Positions 49,819-59,184 of a DNA stretch of 64,000 nucleotides are shown here, piece by piece (position 1 is the first letter of the stretch; the number at the start of each line of letters is the position of its first letter). The translations under genes were made by a program, and so were the position numbers. The notes below the pieces were generated by a model. That model had not been told where the DNA came from, ran no database searches, and was given only the letters and a program-made list of their open reading frames with translations. Location of the stretch: assembly GCF_004375085.3 (NCBI RefSeq), contig NZ_SNAQ03000019.1, forward strand, positions 1-64,000, read 5' to 3'. The stretch is from Lewinella sp. W8. GTDB taxonomy: Bacteria; Bacteroidota; Bacteroidia; Chitinophagales; Saprospiraceae.

Positions 49819-50928
49819 ATGGCTTTTACCGCATCAGATTTACCCAATGTTCTCGCCCGGATGGACACCATCTTGACCGGAGAACACGCGGGGCTTGCCG
49901 AGCGGAATTTTCCCGTTCCTGCCCTGGCCGCGCTCACGGCCCGTCAAAACGTGAGCGAACTCGCCCAAACCTACCAGGGGGGCTCCTGTGTGTCTATTGA
50001 CGCATGGTTCTACGAAATCGGACGCCACACCAACGCGACCGACGTGAACCCCGTTACTCAAGGCTGTGACCTTGTCGACGGAGTAGAAGGCGGAACCCGG
50101 AAGAAGACTTTCGACATTTCCCGCCTCGACCTCGCCACCCACGTCATTAAGGGCCCCAAGTGTGCCAATGCTTCAACCGTCACCGAAGAGACCGCCGTAG
50201 GCCTCCTGAAGTGTATGGCTGACATCCGTAAGAAGGCGCAGAAGAAGTATTACACGCTGTTCGATACGAACGCCCAAGCCGATCAATGGGGAGGTGACGC
50301 CACCTTCGCCGCGTCCGCTGCCGGCGGTAACCGTCTCCGGGTTGACGAGAACAAGTGGGACTTCGAGCTTCTGCTCCGCATGGACTCCCTGGCCGTCAAC
50401 AACCTTTTCCCGGAGGAATACCTCATCATCGACGGTAACAACCTCTACCACAACGGAGAGTTGGCCCGCTACAAGCGTCTGAACGACAACGAGCGGGATC
50501 AAGGTGCCGTCTTCGGAGACGCCCGGATTTTCCACGACCGTCGGACCCTGGACGCCTTCATCGGTGCTCCTTCCACGTTCCTGGTCAATCCCAGCAACTT
50601 CATTTTCCACAACGAGGTAGAGTTCCCCAACGTGCCTACCCCGAGCCGCGCCAACCCCAACCGCGTCCGCTACTTCGTAGACGATCCGGTATGGCGTTGG
50701 AACTACGACGGCCAGCTTCGCCCGGTGCGCTACCATGTCGAAATGGAGTACACCTGTGACAGCCGGAACAGCCGTGGTGCCGAGGTCGAAAAAATCCTGA
50801 TGAACGTCTCCCTGGTCGGAGTGCTCGACATTGGTCCCGTCGGCATGAACAACCCGGTCGACTCCGCCGTCGCGCCTACCGCTTCCATTACGGGAGCCAT
50901 GGCCATCCGCAAAGAGGACGCCGCATAA
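49819..50928 (+). CDS. Major capsid protein
   Basis: The protein has 369 residues. Position after the scaffold, size, the N-terminal helix ('ASDLPNVLARMDTILTGEHA') and a long alpha/beta body ending with 'EVEKILMNVSLVGVLDIGPV' fit a major capsid protein of HK97-type fold. The sequence is not an obvious match to lambda- or P22-type proteins, so the call is mostly context. It carries its own leader and upstream hairpin, as expected of a highly expressed gene. Confidence 0.7.
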   Translation: MAFTASDLPNVLARMDTILTGEHAGLAERNFPVPALAALTARQNVSELAQTYQGGSCVSIDAWFYEIGRHTNATDVNPVTQGCDLVDGVEGGTRKKTFDISRLDLATHVIKGPKCANASTVTEETAVGLLKCMADIRKKAQKKYYTLFDTNAQADQWGGDATFAASAAGGNRLRVDENKWDFELLLRMDSLAVNNLFPEEYLIIDGNNLYHNGELARYKRLNDNERDQGAVFGDARIFHDRRTLDAFIGAPSTFLVNPSNFIFHNEVEFPNVPTPSRANPNRVRYFVDDPVWRWNYDGQLRPVRYHVEMEYTCDSRNSRGAEVEKILMNVSLVGVLDIGPVGMNNPVDSAVAPTASITGAMAIRKEDAA

Positions 50929-50930
50929 TC

Positions 50931-52013
50931 ATGGAGTGCCTGGAGCAATTGGTCGGCCTCACCGCAAGTGCTTGCGAGTGCTTGAACGCTGAAGAAGGAT
51001 TTGATCCTTCCGAAAGCGTGACGGGAATGACTCTTACCGACGAGGTAGGAGGCTTCCCGTTGTTGGACCGAGTGACTGCTTCCATTGATTGCAACGACCC
51101 GGGCAACATTATCGACAAACTGAAAGCCGCCCGCTCTGAGGGAGCCCGACAGTTTGTTCTTGATGTTGCCCGGGCAACTCGCAAACGCTACCACGCCGCA
51201 AACCAGTTCAACGGATCAGTAGGGCGCAAGAAGGTAAAGTCTACCTATGTGCTTCCTTCCGGAATGGATGCCGCAGGACTTGAGCTTCGCTTCCCTCTTC
51301 GCAAGGGGCAAAGTTTTGTCCTGGACGCTGTCTACACCCTTTTCCCTTCCGCTGGTGACTTTTCCTTGACAGTCTGGAGTAACGACCCAACGTTCACGAC
51401 CAAGACTATCGAGGTCACTAACTCAGTTGCCGGTCAGCCTCACAAGACCGACTTGTCTTCAGGTCAAATTGTATTGCCTTGGTTTTCCCGGGCAATGGTC
51501 GGAGAGCCTTACATCGTCTACCGGATTTTCCGCTCCGATGGTGCCAACCCCTCGAAAAATGAAATCACTTGCTGCGGGTTCGTCCCCGAGCACGAAAAGC
51601 ACTTTTCGGCAAAGGGGTTCAACTCTTCAGCAGCGAAGGCAACATCCGAATTCGATTGCATCGGCAGCAGTTCCTACGCCATGGGGCTTTCCCTGGAGGG
51701 GTTCACGACTTGCGATGTAACCGGCTGGCTTTGCGAGACGAAGCAAATCGGAGAATACGACTTGCAAGACGCCATTGGTCAGGCAATCAGGTACGCCGGT
51801 GCAATCAATCTGGCAAATACCGTACTGCACTCCTCAAAAATCAATGCTTACACCCTGCTCGGGCAAGAAGGTATCTACCGGCTCAGGTCTTCCTACCGGA
51901 AGAGCTACGGCGAAATGGTGGAATGGATCGGGGCCAACGTCCCGGCCACCGCTCTGGACTGCCTGGGATGCAGGAGGAAAGTAATTCAGTCTACCGTAAA
52001 ATCATTAAACTAA
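50931..52013 (+). CDS. Structural protein, cysteine-rich, next to capsid
   Basis: The product has 360 residues with 11 or more Cys, including an N-terminal cluster 'TASACECLNAEEG' and a C-terminal 'LDCLGCRRK'. It has a central beta domain ('FVLDAVYTLFPSAGDFSLTV'). It sits 2 bp after the capsid gene and abuts the next gene. Capsid decoration or tail tube functions are possible; no family recognised. Confidence 0.5.
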   Translation: MECLEQLVGLTASACECLNAEEGFDPSESVTGMTLTDEVGGFPLLDRVTASIDCNDPGNIIDKLKAARSEGARQFVLDVARATRKRYHAANQFNGSVGRKKVKSTYVLPSGMDAAGLELRFPLRKGQSFVLDAVYTLFPSAGDFSLTVWSNDPTFTTKTIEVTNSVAGQPHKTDLSSGQIVLPWFSRAMVGEPYIVYRIFRSDGANPSKNEITCCGFVPEHEKHFSAKGFNSSAAKATSEFDCIGSSSYAMGLSLEGFTTCDVTGWLCETKQIGEYDLQDAIGQAIRYAGAINLANTVLHSSKINAYTLLGQEGIYRLRSSYRKSYGEMVEWIGANVPATALDCLGCRRKVIQSTVKSLN

Positions 52014-52613
52014 ATGTCCTTCCTAAACGAATTCACGACGGTATGCGGAAACGCTTGCACGACTGGAATTACCTTTCCTGCCGCCGTCGAAAATCCCGAC
52101 TGTGTACCCGAACTTCTCAAGTCCCAAATTGGCGACTTGGTGATCGTTCCCGAGGGCGCAACGGACCCCTTTGGGGCTTCCTGGACGGGCGAAGGGGCCA
52201 CCATCGCCTACACCGCGGACTCCATTGACAACACCGCCATTGACAACACGAAGTCCCGCCGATTCCGGGGGATTGGTAGCCTGAGCGAAAAGGAGACCAC
52301 TTTCGTCCCGGGCCCCTACGATATGCAGATTCCGCAGCGGACGGTAACGAACCTGGAGTTTACCATCCAGAACGTCGCTACCGAGAACCGGGCTTTCTGG
52401 CGGGCCATGGAGTGTTCCCCGACCAACTTTACCGCCTACCTGGGCACGGAGACCAAGTTCTTCGGCAAGAGTGGCGGGGTGAAGCTCAAGAACGTCGTGG
52501 TGCAGATGCCACTTGGTGCCGGTCCTGACGACTTCGAGCAGATCATCCTGCGGGCAGAAATCGAGACCAACCGGGTAAGCCTGGAGCGGGCCGAGAACAA
52601 CCCCTTCAACTAA
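52014..52613 (+). CDS. Probable tail tube-like structural protein
   Basis: The product has 199 residues, mainly beta, with a Cys-containing N-terminus ('FTTVCGNACTTGITF') and a 'LKNVVVQMPLGAGPDDFEQI' region near the C-terminus. Size and beta character fit a tail tube or decoration subunit, but I cannot name the family. It abuts the previous gene (TAA then ATG). Confidence 0.45.
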   Translation: MSFLNEFTTVCGNACTTGITFPAAVENPDCVPELLKSQIGDLVIVPEGATDPFGASWTGEGATIAYTADSIDNTAIDNTKSRRFRGIGSLSEKETTFVPGPYDMQIPQRTVTNLEFTIQNVATENRAFWRAMECSPTNFTAYLGTETKFFGKSGGVKLKNVVVQMPLGAGPDDFEQIILRAEIETNRVSLERAENNPFN

Positions 52614-52619
52614 TCCGGG

Positions 52620-53318
52620 GTGAACCAATACCTGAGACTTAGAACGAGCGACTTTCCGGAGCTTTCGGAAAATCCTTACTGCCTTAGCGATAGGGCCGGT
52701 TCTAGGTCTCAGGTCTCGGATATTTTCCTTGTCCCGCGCCTTGCCGACCCGCCTTCAGATTGGCGCAGCTTGTCCGCCTGGAGGTCTATCGCTGACAACT
52801 CAGCAGCCGGCGGAATACGCCACCTTGTCGTAGTTGGCGGAGTGTCAGTTCCCGAGAAGACCGACGGGAGCAACATACGCCTTCGCGGGCGCAACGTTAC
52901 CCGCCGGTCCTACACCCTCACGGCCGAAGTGATCGACGTGACGGACGACAACTACGAGTTAGCGCACCGCTTTCAGAATGGCCTAAACGGATTTCGCTTT
53001 TGGTACGCGACAATTTCCGGAAGAATGGTCGGCGGTCCTTATGGGATCGCTCCTTCATCCACCGACGCAGATTTGCCGCTTTCCTCCGACGCTGGAGGAG
53101 TCGAAAAAATAGACTTCATCCTCCGATGGAGGGCAGAAGGAGACCCCTACCGGGGAAACGAAGTTGAGGCCTCGCTTGCCTCGAAAATTATCGGAGCCGA
53201 CGGGGGAAGCTCAGTCGGTGACGGCCCGACCGGACTAGAGGACGTTTTGGGCTACCAGACTTCAGGAATGGCCTACGTATTCGGGGCCGATGAAAACAAC
53301 ATTTGGGGCAGACCCTAA
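52620..53318 (+). CDS. Structural protein of unknown role
   Basis: The product has 232 residues and begins at GTG (52620), 6 bp after the previous stop. It contains 'GIRHLVVVGGVSVPEKTDGS', 'RRSYTLTAEVIDVTDDNYEL' and 'HRFQNGLNGFRFWYATISGR', a beta-sandwich-like pattern common in distal tail proteins. No family recognised. Confidence 0.45.
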   Translation: MNQYLRLRTSDFPELSENPYCLSDRAGSRSQVSDIFLVPRLADPPSDWRSLSAWRSIADNSAAGGIRHLVVVGGVSVPEKTDGSNIRLRGRNVTRRSYTLTAEVIDVTDDNYELAHRFQNGLNGFRFWYATISGRMVGGPYGIAPSSTDADLPLSSDAGGVEKIDFILRWRAEGDPYRGNEVEASLASKIIGADGGSSVGDGPTGLEDVLGYQTSGMAYVFGADENNIWGRP

Positions 53319-53327
53319 ACCAACGCC

Positions 53328-54227
53328 ATGTCTTACAGCGGACCGATCAACATTATTGACCCAGCGACTTTCGAGGCGGTTACAGACCCGACCGGCAAGT
53401 CTTTCTTTTTGGTCGACGCTAAGAAGATCAGCTTTGCGGCATTGGTCGCCGCACTTGGTATCGACGGTTCCGAAACGGTGGTCGAAGGAGTGCAGGGCAA
53501 GATAAATGTTACCGGCAGCGGCACGACCGCCGATCCTTACATTTTAGACCTTGCTTTCGGTGCGCCCGACGGATCAGAAACGAAAGTACAAGGGACGGCT
53601 TCGCAAATCGAGGTAAACGGCTCCGGGACTACCGCAGACCCCTACACTATTTCCCTTCATCCTTCTTTTGGTTCTCCGATCAAGATTTACAACTCCTTGG
53701 GGGATTTTCCCGCGGGAGATACCGGAGTAATCTACATTGCGGCAGATACAGAGAAGATATACCGCTGGGATGCAAATGGACAGGGAGCATACAAAGAGCT
53801 TTCCCCTTCTACTTCCTCCGGCGGAGGCGGTGGGCGAAGCTCAGTAAACCTTTCAGGAGACGGGGCTACGGCCATTGTCGGCTACGAAGGGACGGCAGCA
53901 CCTACTATCGGGGGTAGTCAGGGGAATATGATTATCAACGAGCCCGCAGACTGCCGGATCGTTTCGGTTTTCATTGATGCACCGACGGGTTCAGGAGCCA
54001 CCAGCGGCAACAATTTCGCATTAACGATAGCAAGCTCCAACGGCCGGAATCACTTCGGCGCAGACCGGGTAATTGAACGTTCATCGGGAATAGTTATCGG
54101 AACCTCAAATGAATACAATATCGCAATGAGTCAGGTCGGCGTATCAGCCGGCCAAGTGCAGTATTCCTACAACAACATTGCCGGTCTTGGGAACGGCTTC
54201 AAAATCGCTATTTCCCCATGCGGATAA
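53328..54227 (+). CDS. Fibre-like protein with internal repeat
   Basis: The product has 299 residues. Two copies of a fibre repeat lie near residues 47-75 and 83-111: 'KINVTGSGTTADPYILDL' and 'QIEVNGSGTTADPYTISL'. A glycine-serine linker ('SSGGGGGRSS') follows, then a beta domain. These repeats are typical of phage tail fibres of Bacteroidota. It has no signal peptide, unlike the next genes. Its end overlaps the next start by 10 bp. Confidence 0.65.
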   Translation: MSYSGPINIIDPATFEAVTDPTGKSFFLVDAKKISFAALVAALGIDGSETVVEGVQGKINVTGSGTTADPYILDLAFGAPDGSETKVQGTASQIEVNGSGTTADPYTISLHPSFGSPIKIYNSLGDFPAGDTGVIYIAADTEKIYRWDANGQGAYKELSPSTSSGGGGGRSSVNLSGDGATAIVGYEGTAAPTIGGSQGNMIINEPADCRIVSVFIDAPTGSGATSGNNFALTIASSNGRNHFGADRVIERSSGIVIGTSNEYNIAMSQVGVSAGQVQYSYNNIAGLGNGFKIAISPCG

Positions 54228-55174
54228 TCGTCGCAATCATATTGCTATTGCTTCCGGTTTCCGTTTTCGCGCAACGGGAGGAGTCAGAAGCAGCTATCGG
54301 GACTGCCCGCAATTTCACGGCTCAGGGCGGGGCCCTGTTCGCTGGTGCGTTGGGGGATTGGAACGACATTTTCAACACCGGGTACAACCCTACCCAAGTA
54401 CAGACCGACGACCTGTTCCTCGATGCAGCCGGACGGATGTATCGGGTGGCCGTCATTTCGGGCTCGACCTTCTTCGAAGTAAGCGTGACTTTGGAAAGCC
54501 TGGAATCCGTCCCGGTTCTCCCGGTGGGAAGAGGGGTGGTGTGGCGACCAATGGGAAACAAGCTAATCCCCCCGCTTCCAGACAATAACGGCGAAATCAC
54601 ATCCTACCTCCAGTCGCTTATCCTGGTACATAACTTCCGGAGAACAGCGCAAACCGCCGGGGGGCAAGTCGACCAGATCACCACCTTGGCGGACACGGCA
54701 ACAATCATGGAGCCCGCCGAAGGGCACATCCTGATTAAAGCAGACTCTACGATTGCTGCCTTTTACGATGCCGACCTCGGGAAGTGGCTCTTCTTGACCG
54801 GGGGAGGGGGCGGCGGTGGCGGCGACGATTGGGGGGCTCAGACGGTAGACACAGACGCCACACTCACCGGCGACGGAACCCCGGGGGCCACCCTTGGGGT
54901 GAATACAGCCACCATTGCAACCCGTCAGCACGTAGAAACGGAAATCCTCGCAAACGGCCTTCGGCAGATCACCTACACGGCGACCGGCGGGGAAAGCACG
55001 GTAGTAATACCATTCCAGATTGACAATACCAAGCCCATGGTCTTCAACCGGAACGGGGTTGGTCTATCCATTGGAAGCGGTAAAAATGTCACGCTTTCAG
55101 GAACCACTTTCACCATCAACTTACAGCCCCTCGACGCGGGCGAAGAAATCAAAATTTTGCTTTATGAAAACTAA
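54218..55174 (+). CDS. Signal-peptide-bearing fibre-like protein
   Basis: The product has 318 residues. It starts with a textbook Sec signal, MRIIVAIILLLLPVSVFAQ, unexpected for a virion protein. The body has a helical N-terminal part, a polyglycine linker ('GGGGGGGGDDWG'), and a fibre repeat 'TLTGDGTPGATLGVN' shared with the next protein, followed by a beta domain. It overlaps the next gene by 11 bp. It is either a fibre whose N-terminal hydrophobic segment anchors it, or an exported protein. Confidence 0.65.
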   Translation: MRIIVAIILLLLPVSVFAQREESEAAIGTARNFTAQGGALFAGALGDWNDIFNTGYNPTQVQTDDLFLDAAGRMYRVAVISGSTFFEVSVTLESLESVPVLPVGRGVVWRPMGNKLIPPLPDNNGEITSYLQSLILVHNFRRTAQTAGGQVDQITTLADTATIMEPAEGHILIKADSTIAAFYDADLGKWLFLTGGGGGGGGDDWGAQTVDTDATLTGDGTPGATLGVNTATIATRQHVETEILANGLRQITYTATGGESTVVIPFQIDNTKPMVFNRNGVGLSIGSGKNVTLSGTTFTINLQPLDAGEEIKILLYEN

Positions 55175-55994
55175 GTTTTTCGGGGCGTTGCTTTTCGCCC
55201 TCTTACTCTCCTTTTCGGCGGACGCTCAGTTCATCCGGTATCACCAGTTGCTTACCCTCCCTAATGGATCTATTTTGATCGGCCAGGGCGGACAGAACAC
55301 GCCGGTAGAGCTGGACGCCGCTTTGGTCCCGATTGATCCGATTACCGGAGTAAGTGCTACGGATGTCCAGGGGGCCCTTGCGGAACTCCAGGGGGACATT
55401 AACGCCAGCGGCGACGGCTGGGGTGCCGACGTGGTGCAGTCCGATAACACCCTGAGCGGAGATGGTACGGCCGGTACTCCTTTGGGCGTAAACTCTGCCA
55501 ACCTCAATACTTCGGAATTTAACAACGACGCGGGATTCATTACGAACGCCAACGATGCCGACGCCGACCCCGCCAACGAATTGCAGACGATCAGCAAGGC
55601 GGGGAGCACCGTCACCCTGAGCGACGGCGGAGGCAGCTTTACCGACGAAGTGAATGACGCCGACGCCGACGCCTCCAACGAATTGAATATCGCCAGCCGA
55701 CCGGCCAACGACAACGATGTCACCCTGAGTAACGGGGGCGGCACATTCTCGGTCATCGGGGACTACTACAACGATGAAGTAAGTATCACCGGTGGGGCGT
55801 CTACCGTCACCCTTCCCGCAACTCCAGACCTGACCGGAACGGATTGGCACTTCACCAGGAACGGAGTGGTTTACAGGGCCAGCACCACCGACGGGAACGA
55901 GTATTTCTACATCAACGGAACCACGTTGCAGCCCAGCACAGGACAGCCCGCTTTGGCTGACGGCGAAGTGATCGGCTACCGCTTCCCCCGCTAA
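55164..55994 (+). CDS. Signal-peptide-bearing fibre-like protein, paralogue of its neighbours
   Basis: The product has 276 residues from MKTKFFGALLFALLLSFSAD with cleavage expected after 'ADAQ'. The frame is open upstream to 55020, but the signal marks the start. The mature N-terminus 'FIRYHQLLTLPNG' is similar to 'KIRLHQLEKLPVE' of the spike protein, showing paralogy. Repeats follow: 'NTLSGDGTAGTPLGVN', and Asn/Asp-rich units ('NDADADPANELQTISKAGST', 'NDADADASNELNIASRPAND'). A C-terminal beta domain completes it. Confidence 0.65.
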   Translation: MKTKFFGALLFALLLSFSADAQFIRYHQLLTLPNGSILIGQGGQNTPVELDAALVPIDPITGVSATDVQGALAELQGDINASGDGWGADVVQSDNTLSGDGTAGTPLGVNSANLNTSEFNNDAGFITNANDADADPANELQTISKAGSTVTLSDGGGSFTDEVNDADADASNELNIASRPANDNDVTLSNGGGTFSVIGDYYNDEVSITGGASTVTLPATPDLTGTDWHFTRNGVVYRASTTDGNEYFYINGTTLQPSTGQPALADGEVIGYRFPR

Positions 55995-56007
55995 TTGATT
56001 TTCACTT

Positions 56008-56018
56008 ACTGATACCAA
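56008..56018 (+). promoter_or_regulatory. Shared leader ACTGATACCAA before the spike gene
   Basis: These 11 bases match the block before the major capsid gene; here they lie 10 bp before the ATG at 56029. Confidence 0.4.
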
Positions 56019-56028
56019 ACAACGGCCC

Positions 56029-59000
56029 ATGCGTGCCCTAATTCTTTTCGTCCTGCTCTTGTTTTTGTCGCTGATGCTGCCAGCGCAAAAAATCCGGCTG
56101 CACCAGTTAGAGAAACTTCCCGTAGAGTTTCACGCCCCCGGCACCCTGTATGTCATTGGGGATGTTGTCAAGACTTCGGACGGTCTGCTTTATCGTGCTA
56201 CCGCGTCAACCACCACGACGCCCCCGGGCGCAGATTGGGAAGGATTTGACGTCGGGGGAGCCGCAGCAGACGGTAACGGTATTCTAAAAGGTGGTATCGA
56301 TACCGTTGAAAGTACAGGTTGGTGGGCCTTCCCGCTCAACCCTGATGCGGACGCCTACGGGCGTTTCTCCATCGGAAGGCAGCAAAACAGCAATTCGTTT
56401 ACCTCGGGGCCTGTTTACACCGCAGCAGGAGGGGAGCAAGCGGCTTTTTTCTTCACGGTAGATTCCTTGGGGAATTATGTGAACGGGGAGTTTGTATTTA
56501 ATGACGGCCTTAATACTACCCGCTACCGACCGGGGAGTATGTTTTTTCAAGGCAATTCGGCCCCCTTTGGGCATACATTAAGTTTCACAAGTACCGGGAT
56601 GCAATTTAGTGCGACCCTTACGGGCTCGCCATATATCGCCATGCCGACTGCCGGACCGGGGGTAAGTGCAAACGGCCGGGTACGTGTCACCGACGGGACA
56701 GGAGCAACCACCTGGGAAGATTACACTCCAGCAGGGGACATTACCGACGATCAAACTTTATCCCTCAACGGAACGGACCTGAGCATCGAAGACGGGAACA
56801 CCGTCGATCTTTCGGTAATTCAGGACGGGACAATTGATGGCGACTCCAACCCCGCTAATGAGTTACAAGTTCTAAGCATCAACGGGCAAGACCTCAGCAT
56901 CAGCAACGGAAATACGGTGACGTTGCCGAGTGGTGGGGGAGGAACTGATAGCCAAACCCTCAGCCTTTCTGGTCGGACACTTTCCATACTTAACGGCAAT
57001 TCCGTTTCAATTCCATGGGAGCGAACAGGGTCATTGATAGGGTCGTCAGATGTCACCAGAGTTGGTATAGGTACGACCGCTCCCGCTCAACCCCTGCAAA
57101 TAAGCGTATCAGGATCAAACTTCAATGATCGACCCGGGATTGCCTTAAATAATACCGCGTTCTCAGGATTATGGGGAACGCTTCATGGAAATGGAGCGAT
57201 AGGTTCTATTGGTCAATCTTACAGTTCTGACGGAGGGTTGTTCTTTCGTGGATTCACCTATTCAAGCCGTCCGGCATTTAGGTTGCAGGGGTATGTTGGA
57301 AGTTCATCGCCCGGGGCCGATGATGCAGCCGTATCCATTGAAGGACTCAAGTATGACGCCGGAAACTCGGGTAGCCTGAAATATCAGTCCATGTCGGGCA
57401 ACGATTTGATTATGAGTGTTACCGCAGGATTCCCTACGGGCCAAACTGAAGTATTAGCGCTCCGCGCCAATTTTACCGGCAATCTAGGATTGTGGAACTA
57501 CAATTCTGGCATAGCCGGAACGAACGGCCAAGTTTTAGGCTGGTCTGGGGGCGTTCTCCAGCCCATTACAATAAGTAGTGGGTCAACACAAACTTTGTCT
57601 ATTTCCGGCGACCAGCTTTCAATTAGCGGAGGAAATACCGTAACGCTTCCTTCCGGCGGCGGGGCGGCGGATGGCAATCAAAATTATATTACTGCAACAG
57701 GAGATTATGACCCCGACAGTCCCTTGTCCAATTGGACGCAGCCTTCCGCCGTAAATGGGTCAACAGCAGCGGTTTATTTTGACAACGGTGTGGCAAAATA
57801 CGAGTACGACGGAAGTGCATGGACAAAAGTTATTTTCATCCCCAATTATGTAACTCAAGCCCGAGAAGGATTTGCAACATTCCAAAACGTACATCCAGAA
57901 AACCCGGTAGAAACTCAAAACCACGCCTATACCTATATAGGGAGCCACCACAGGACATATTTTGCTTGGGCGAGGGAGACAAATGTCGAGGCCTACGTGA
58001 GCTATTATGACCACGAGAAGAAAGAGTTTGGTCCCGAAGTGGCTTGGGGTATTCCTCGTTCAGGAGCAACTGACGATCACGCCGTTCCTGCAATTGTGGT
58101 CGCCAATGACGGCCATATTCTGCTTTTTCAAGAGCAATTACTTGGAACCGCCGGATTCGCCAATAACAGCCCAATTCATATCCGCAGAAGCACGAACCCA
58201 GAGGACATTAGTTCGTGGAGCGCAGTTTCCGGTAGTCCCTTTAGTAACCGAGGCAGCTACCTGTATCCCAACGTGATGCCAAACGGGGATGTAGTGGTTT
58301 ATATGCGATCCGATCACGAGTATATGAGTTGTTGGCGGTCTACTGACAACGGAGTTACTTGGAAAAACTTTGACGATACCGCTATTGGATCAACTACTGC
58401 CTCAGGTCCGCATATTGTCTCTTTGCCCGCAAACAATTGGTGCTACCTGTTTACGGCCCAGGTCAAAGGGGGACTATCAATCATCGTAAGACATCGAAAC
58501 GGGAACGTGTCAGAATACCCTAATTCTCACGCTCTTTTCACGTCCGATAATATCACGTATGGAAACTGGACTTGGTGGATAAACGGACAGACTGGAGGAT
58601 GGTCAAAAAACGTAGATACTGGAGGGGCAATATCTATTACGGAGCTTAATGACAACTGCCTAATTGTTGGCGATGCCGCTGAAACGGAGGACGTAGTTTC
58701 GGCAAAGCAATTCCAAGTTTCAGATGGGTACATGTGGATATACTACTTATACAACCCTGACCCCTCCACTTTGGCCACTAGGGCCCGCCTTCGCGTATAT
58801 GATGTGAATTACAATCAAGTAAGCGATGTTGACATATTCGACAATATAAATAATCCCCCTGCTGCATTAAGATCATTTTCCTATATGGGGATGGATGTTC
58901 ACGATACGGCCAATGGTGAGGCATCCTTTGTGTTTCCAAATGGTACAGAGTTGTGGCAAATAAAAACGCTTGATTTCGGAAAGAACTTCACCGTCCAAAG

Positions 59001-59184
59001 GAAAATAACCGATTACGCCGGAACAGAGGCCAATGGCAGTAGAGTTCAATTTTTCAGAAATCAAAGATTCAATGTTAGTGCATTGATGTTCAGGATGGAC
59101 ACGCCAAACCCCGAACTGGGAGTCTACATAATGGACCTGAGAGGCGATGAGTGGAGGTATTTGACAGACCCAATTACCGAGTAA
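56029..59184 (+). CDS. Large tail spike/fibre with C-terminal BNR (sialidase-like) beta-propeller
   Basis: The protein has 1051 residues. The signal-like N-terminus MRALILFVLLLFLSLMLPAQ is followed by 'KIRLHQLEKLP', the paralogue motif. The shaft has glycine-rich fibre repeats ('QTLSLSGRTLSILNGNSVSI', 'LSISGDQLSISGGNTVTLPS'). From about residue 600 a propeller of the BNR_4 type begins: 'SHHRTYFAWARETNVEAYVS', 'PAIVVANDGHILLFQEQ', and 'CWRSTDNGVTWKNFDD', a BNR/Asp-box repeat. Such domains include sialidases and polysaccharide lyases, so it probably degrades a host surface glycan. The substrate cannot be deduced. Confidence 0.75.
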   Translation: MRALILFVLLLFLSLMLPAQKIRLHQLEKLPVEFHAPGTLYVIGDVVKTSDGLLYRATASTTTTPPGADWEGFDVGGAAADGNGILKGGIDTVESTGWWAFPLNPDADAYGRFSIGRQQNSNSFTSGPVYTAAGGEQAAFFFTVDSLGNYVNGEFVFNDGLNTTRYRPGSMFFQGNSAPFGHTLSFTSTGMQFSATLTGSPYIAMPTAGPGVSANGRVRVTDGTGATTWEDYTPAGDITDDQTLSLNGTDLSIEDGNTVDLSVIQDGTIDGDSNPANELQVLSINGQDLSISNGNTVTLPSGGGGTDSQTLSLSGRTLSILNGNSVSIPWERTGSLIGSSDVTRVGIGTTAPAQPLQISVSGSNFNDRPGIALNNTAFSGLWGTLHGNGAIGSIGQSYSSDGGLFFRGFTYSSRPAFRLQGYVGSSSPGADDAAVSIEGLKYDAGNSGSLKYQSMSGNDLIMSVTAGFPTGQTEVLALRANFTGNLGLWNYNSGIAGTNGQVLGWSGGVLQPITISSGSTQTLSISGDQLSISGGNTVTLPSGGGAADGNQNYITATGDYDPDSPLSNWTQPSAVNGSTAAVYFDNGVAKYEYDGSAWTKVIFIPNYVTQAREGFATFQNVHPENPVETQNHAYTYIGSHHRTYFAWARETNVEAYVSYYDHEKKEFGPEVAWGIPRSGATDDHAVPAIVVANDGHILLFQEQLLGTAGFANNSPIHIRRSTNPEDISSWSAVSGSPFSNRGSYLYPNVMPNGDVVVYMRSDHEYMSCWRSTDNGVTWKNFDDTAIGSTTASGPHIVSLPANNWCYLFTAQVKGGLSIIVRHRNGNVSEYPNSHALFTSDNITYGNWTWWINGQTGGWSKNVDTGGAISITELNDNCLIVGDAAETEDVVSAKQFQVSDGYMWIYYLYNPDPSTLATRARLRVYDVNYNQVSDVDIFDNINNPPAALRSFSYMGMDVHDTANGEASFVFPNGTELWQIKTLDFGKNFTVQRKITDYAGTEANGSRVQFFRNQRFNVSALMFRMDTPNPELGVYIMDLRGDEWRYLTDPITE

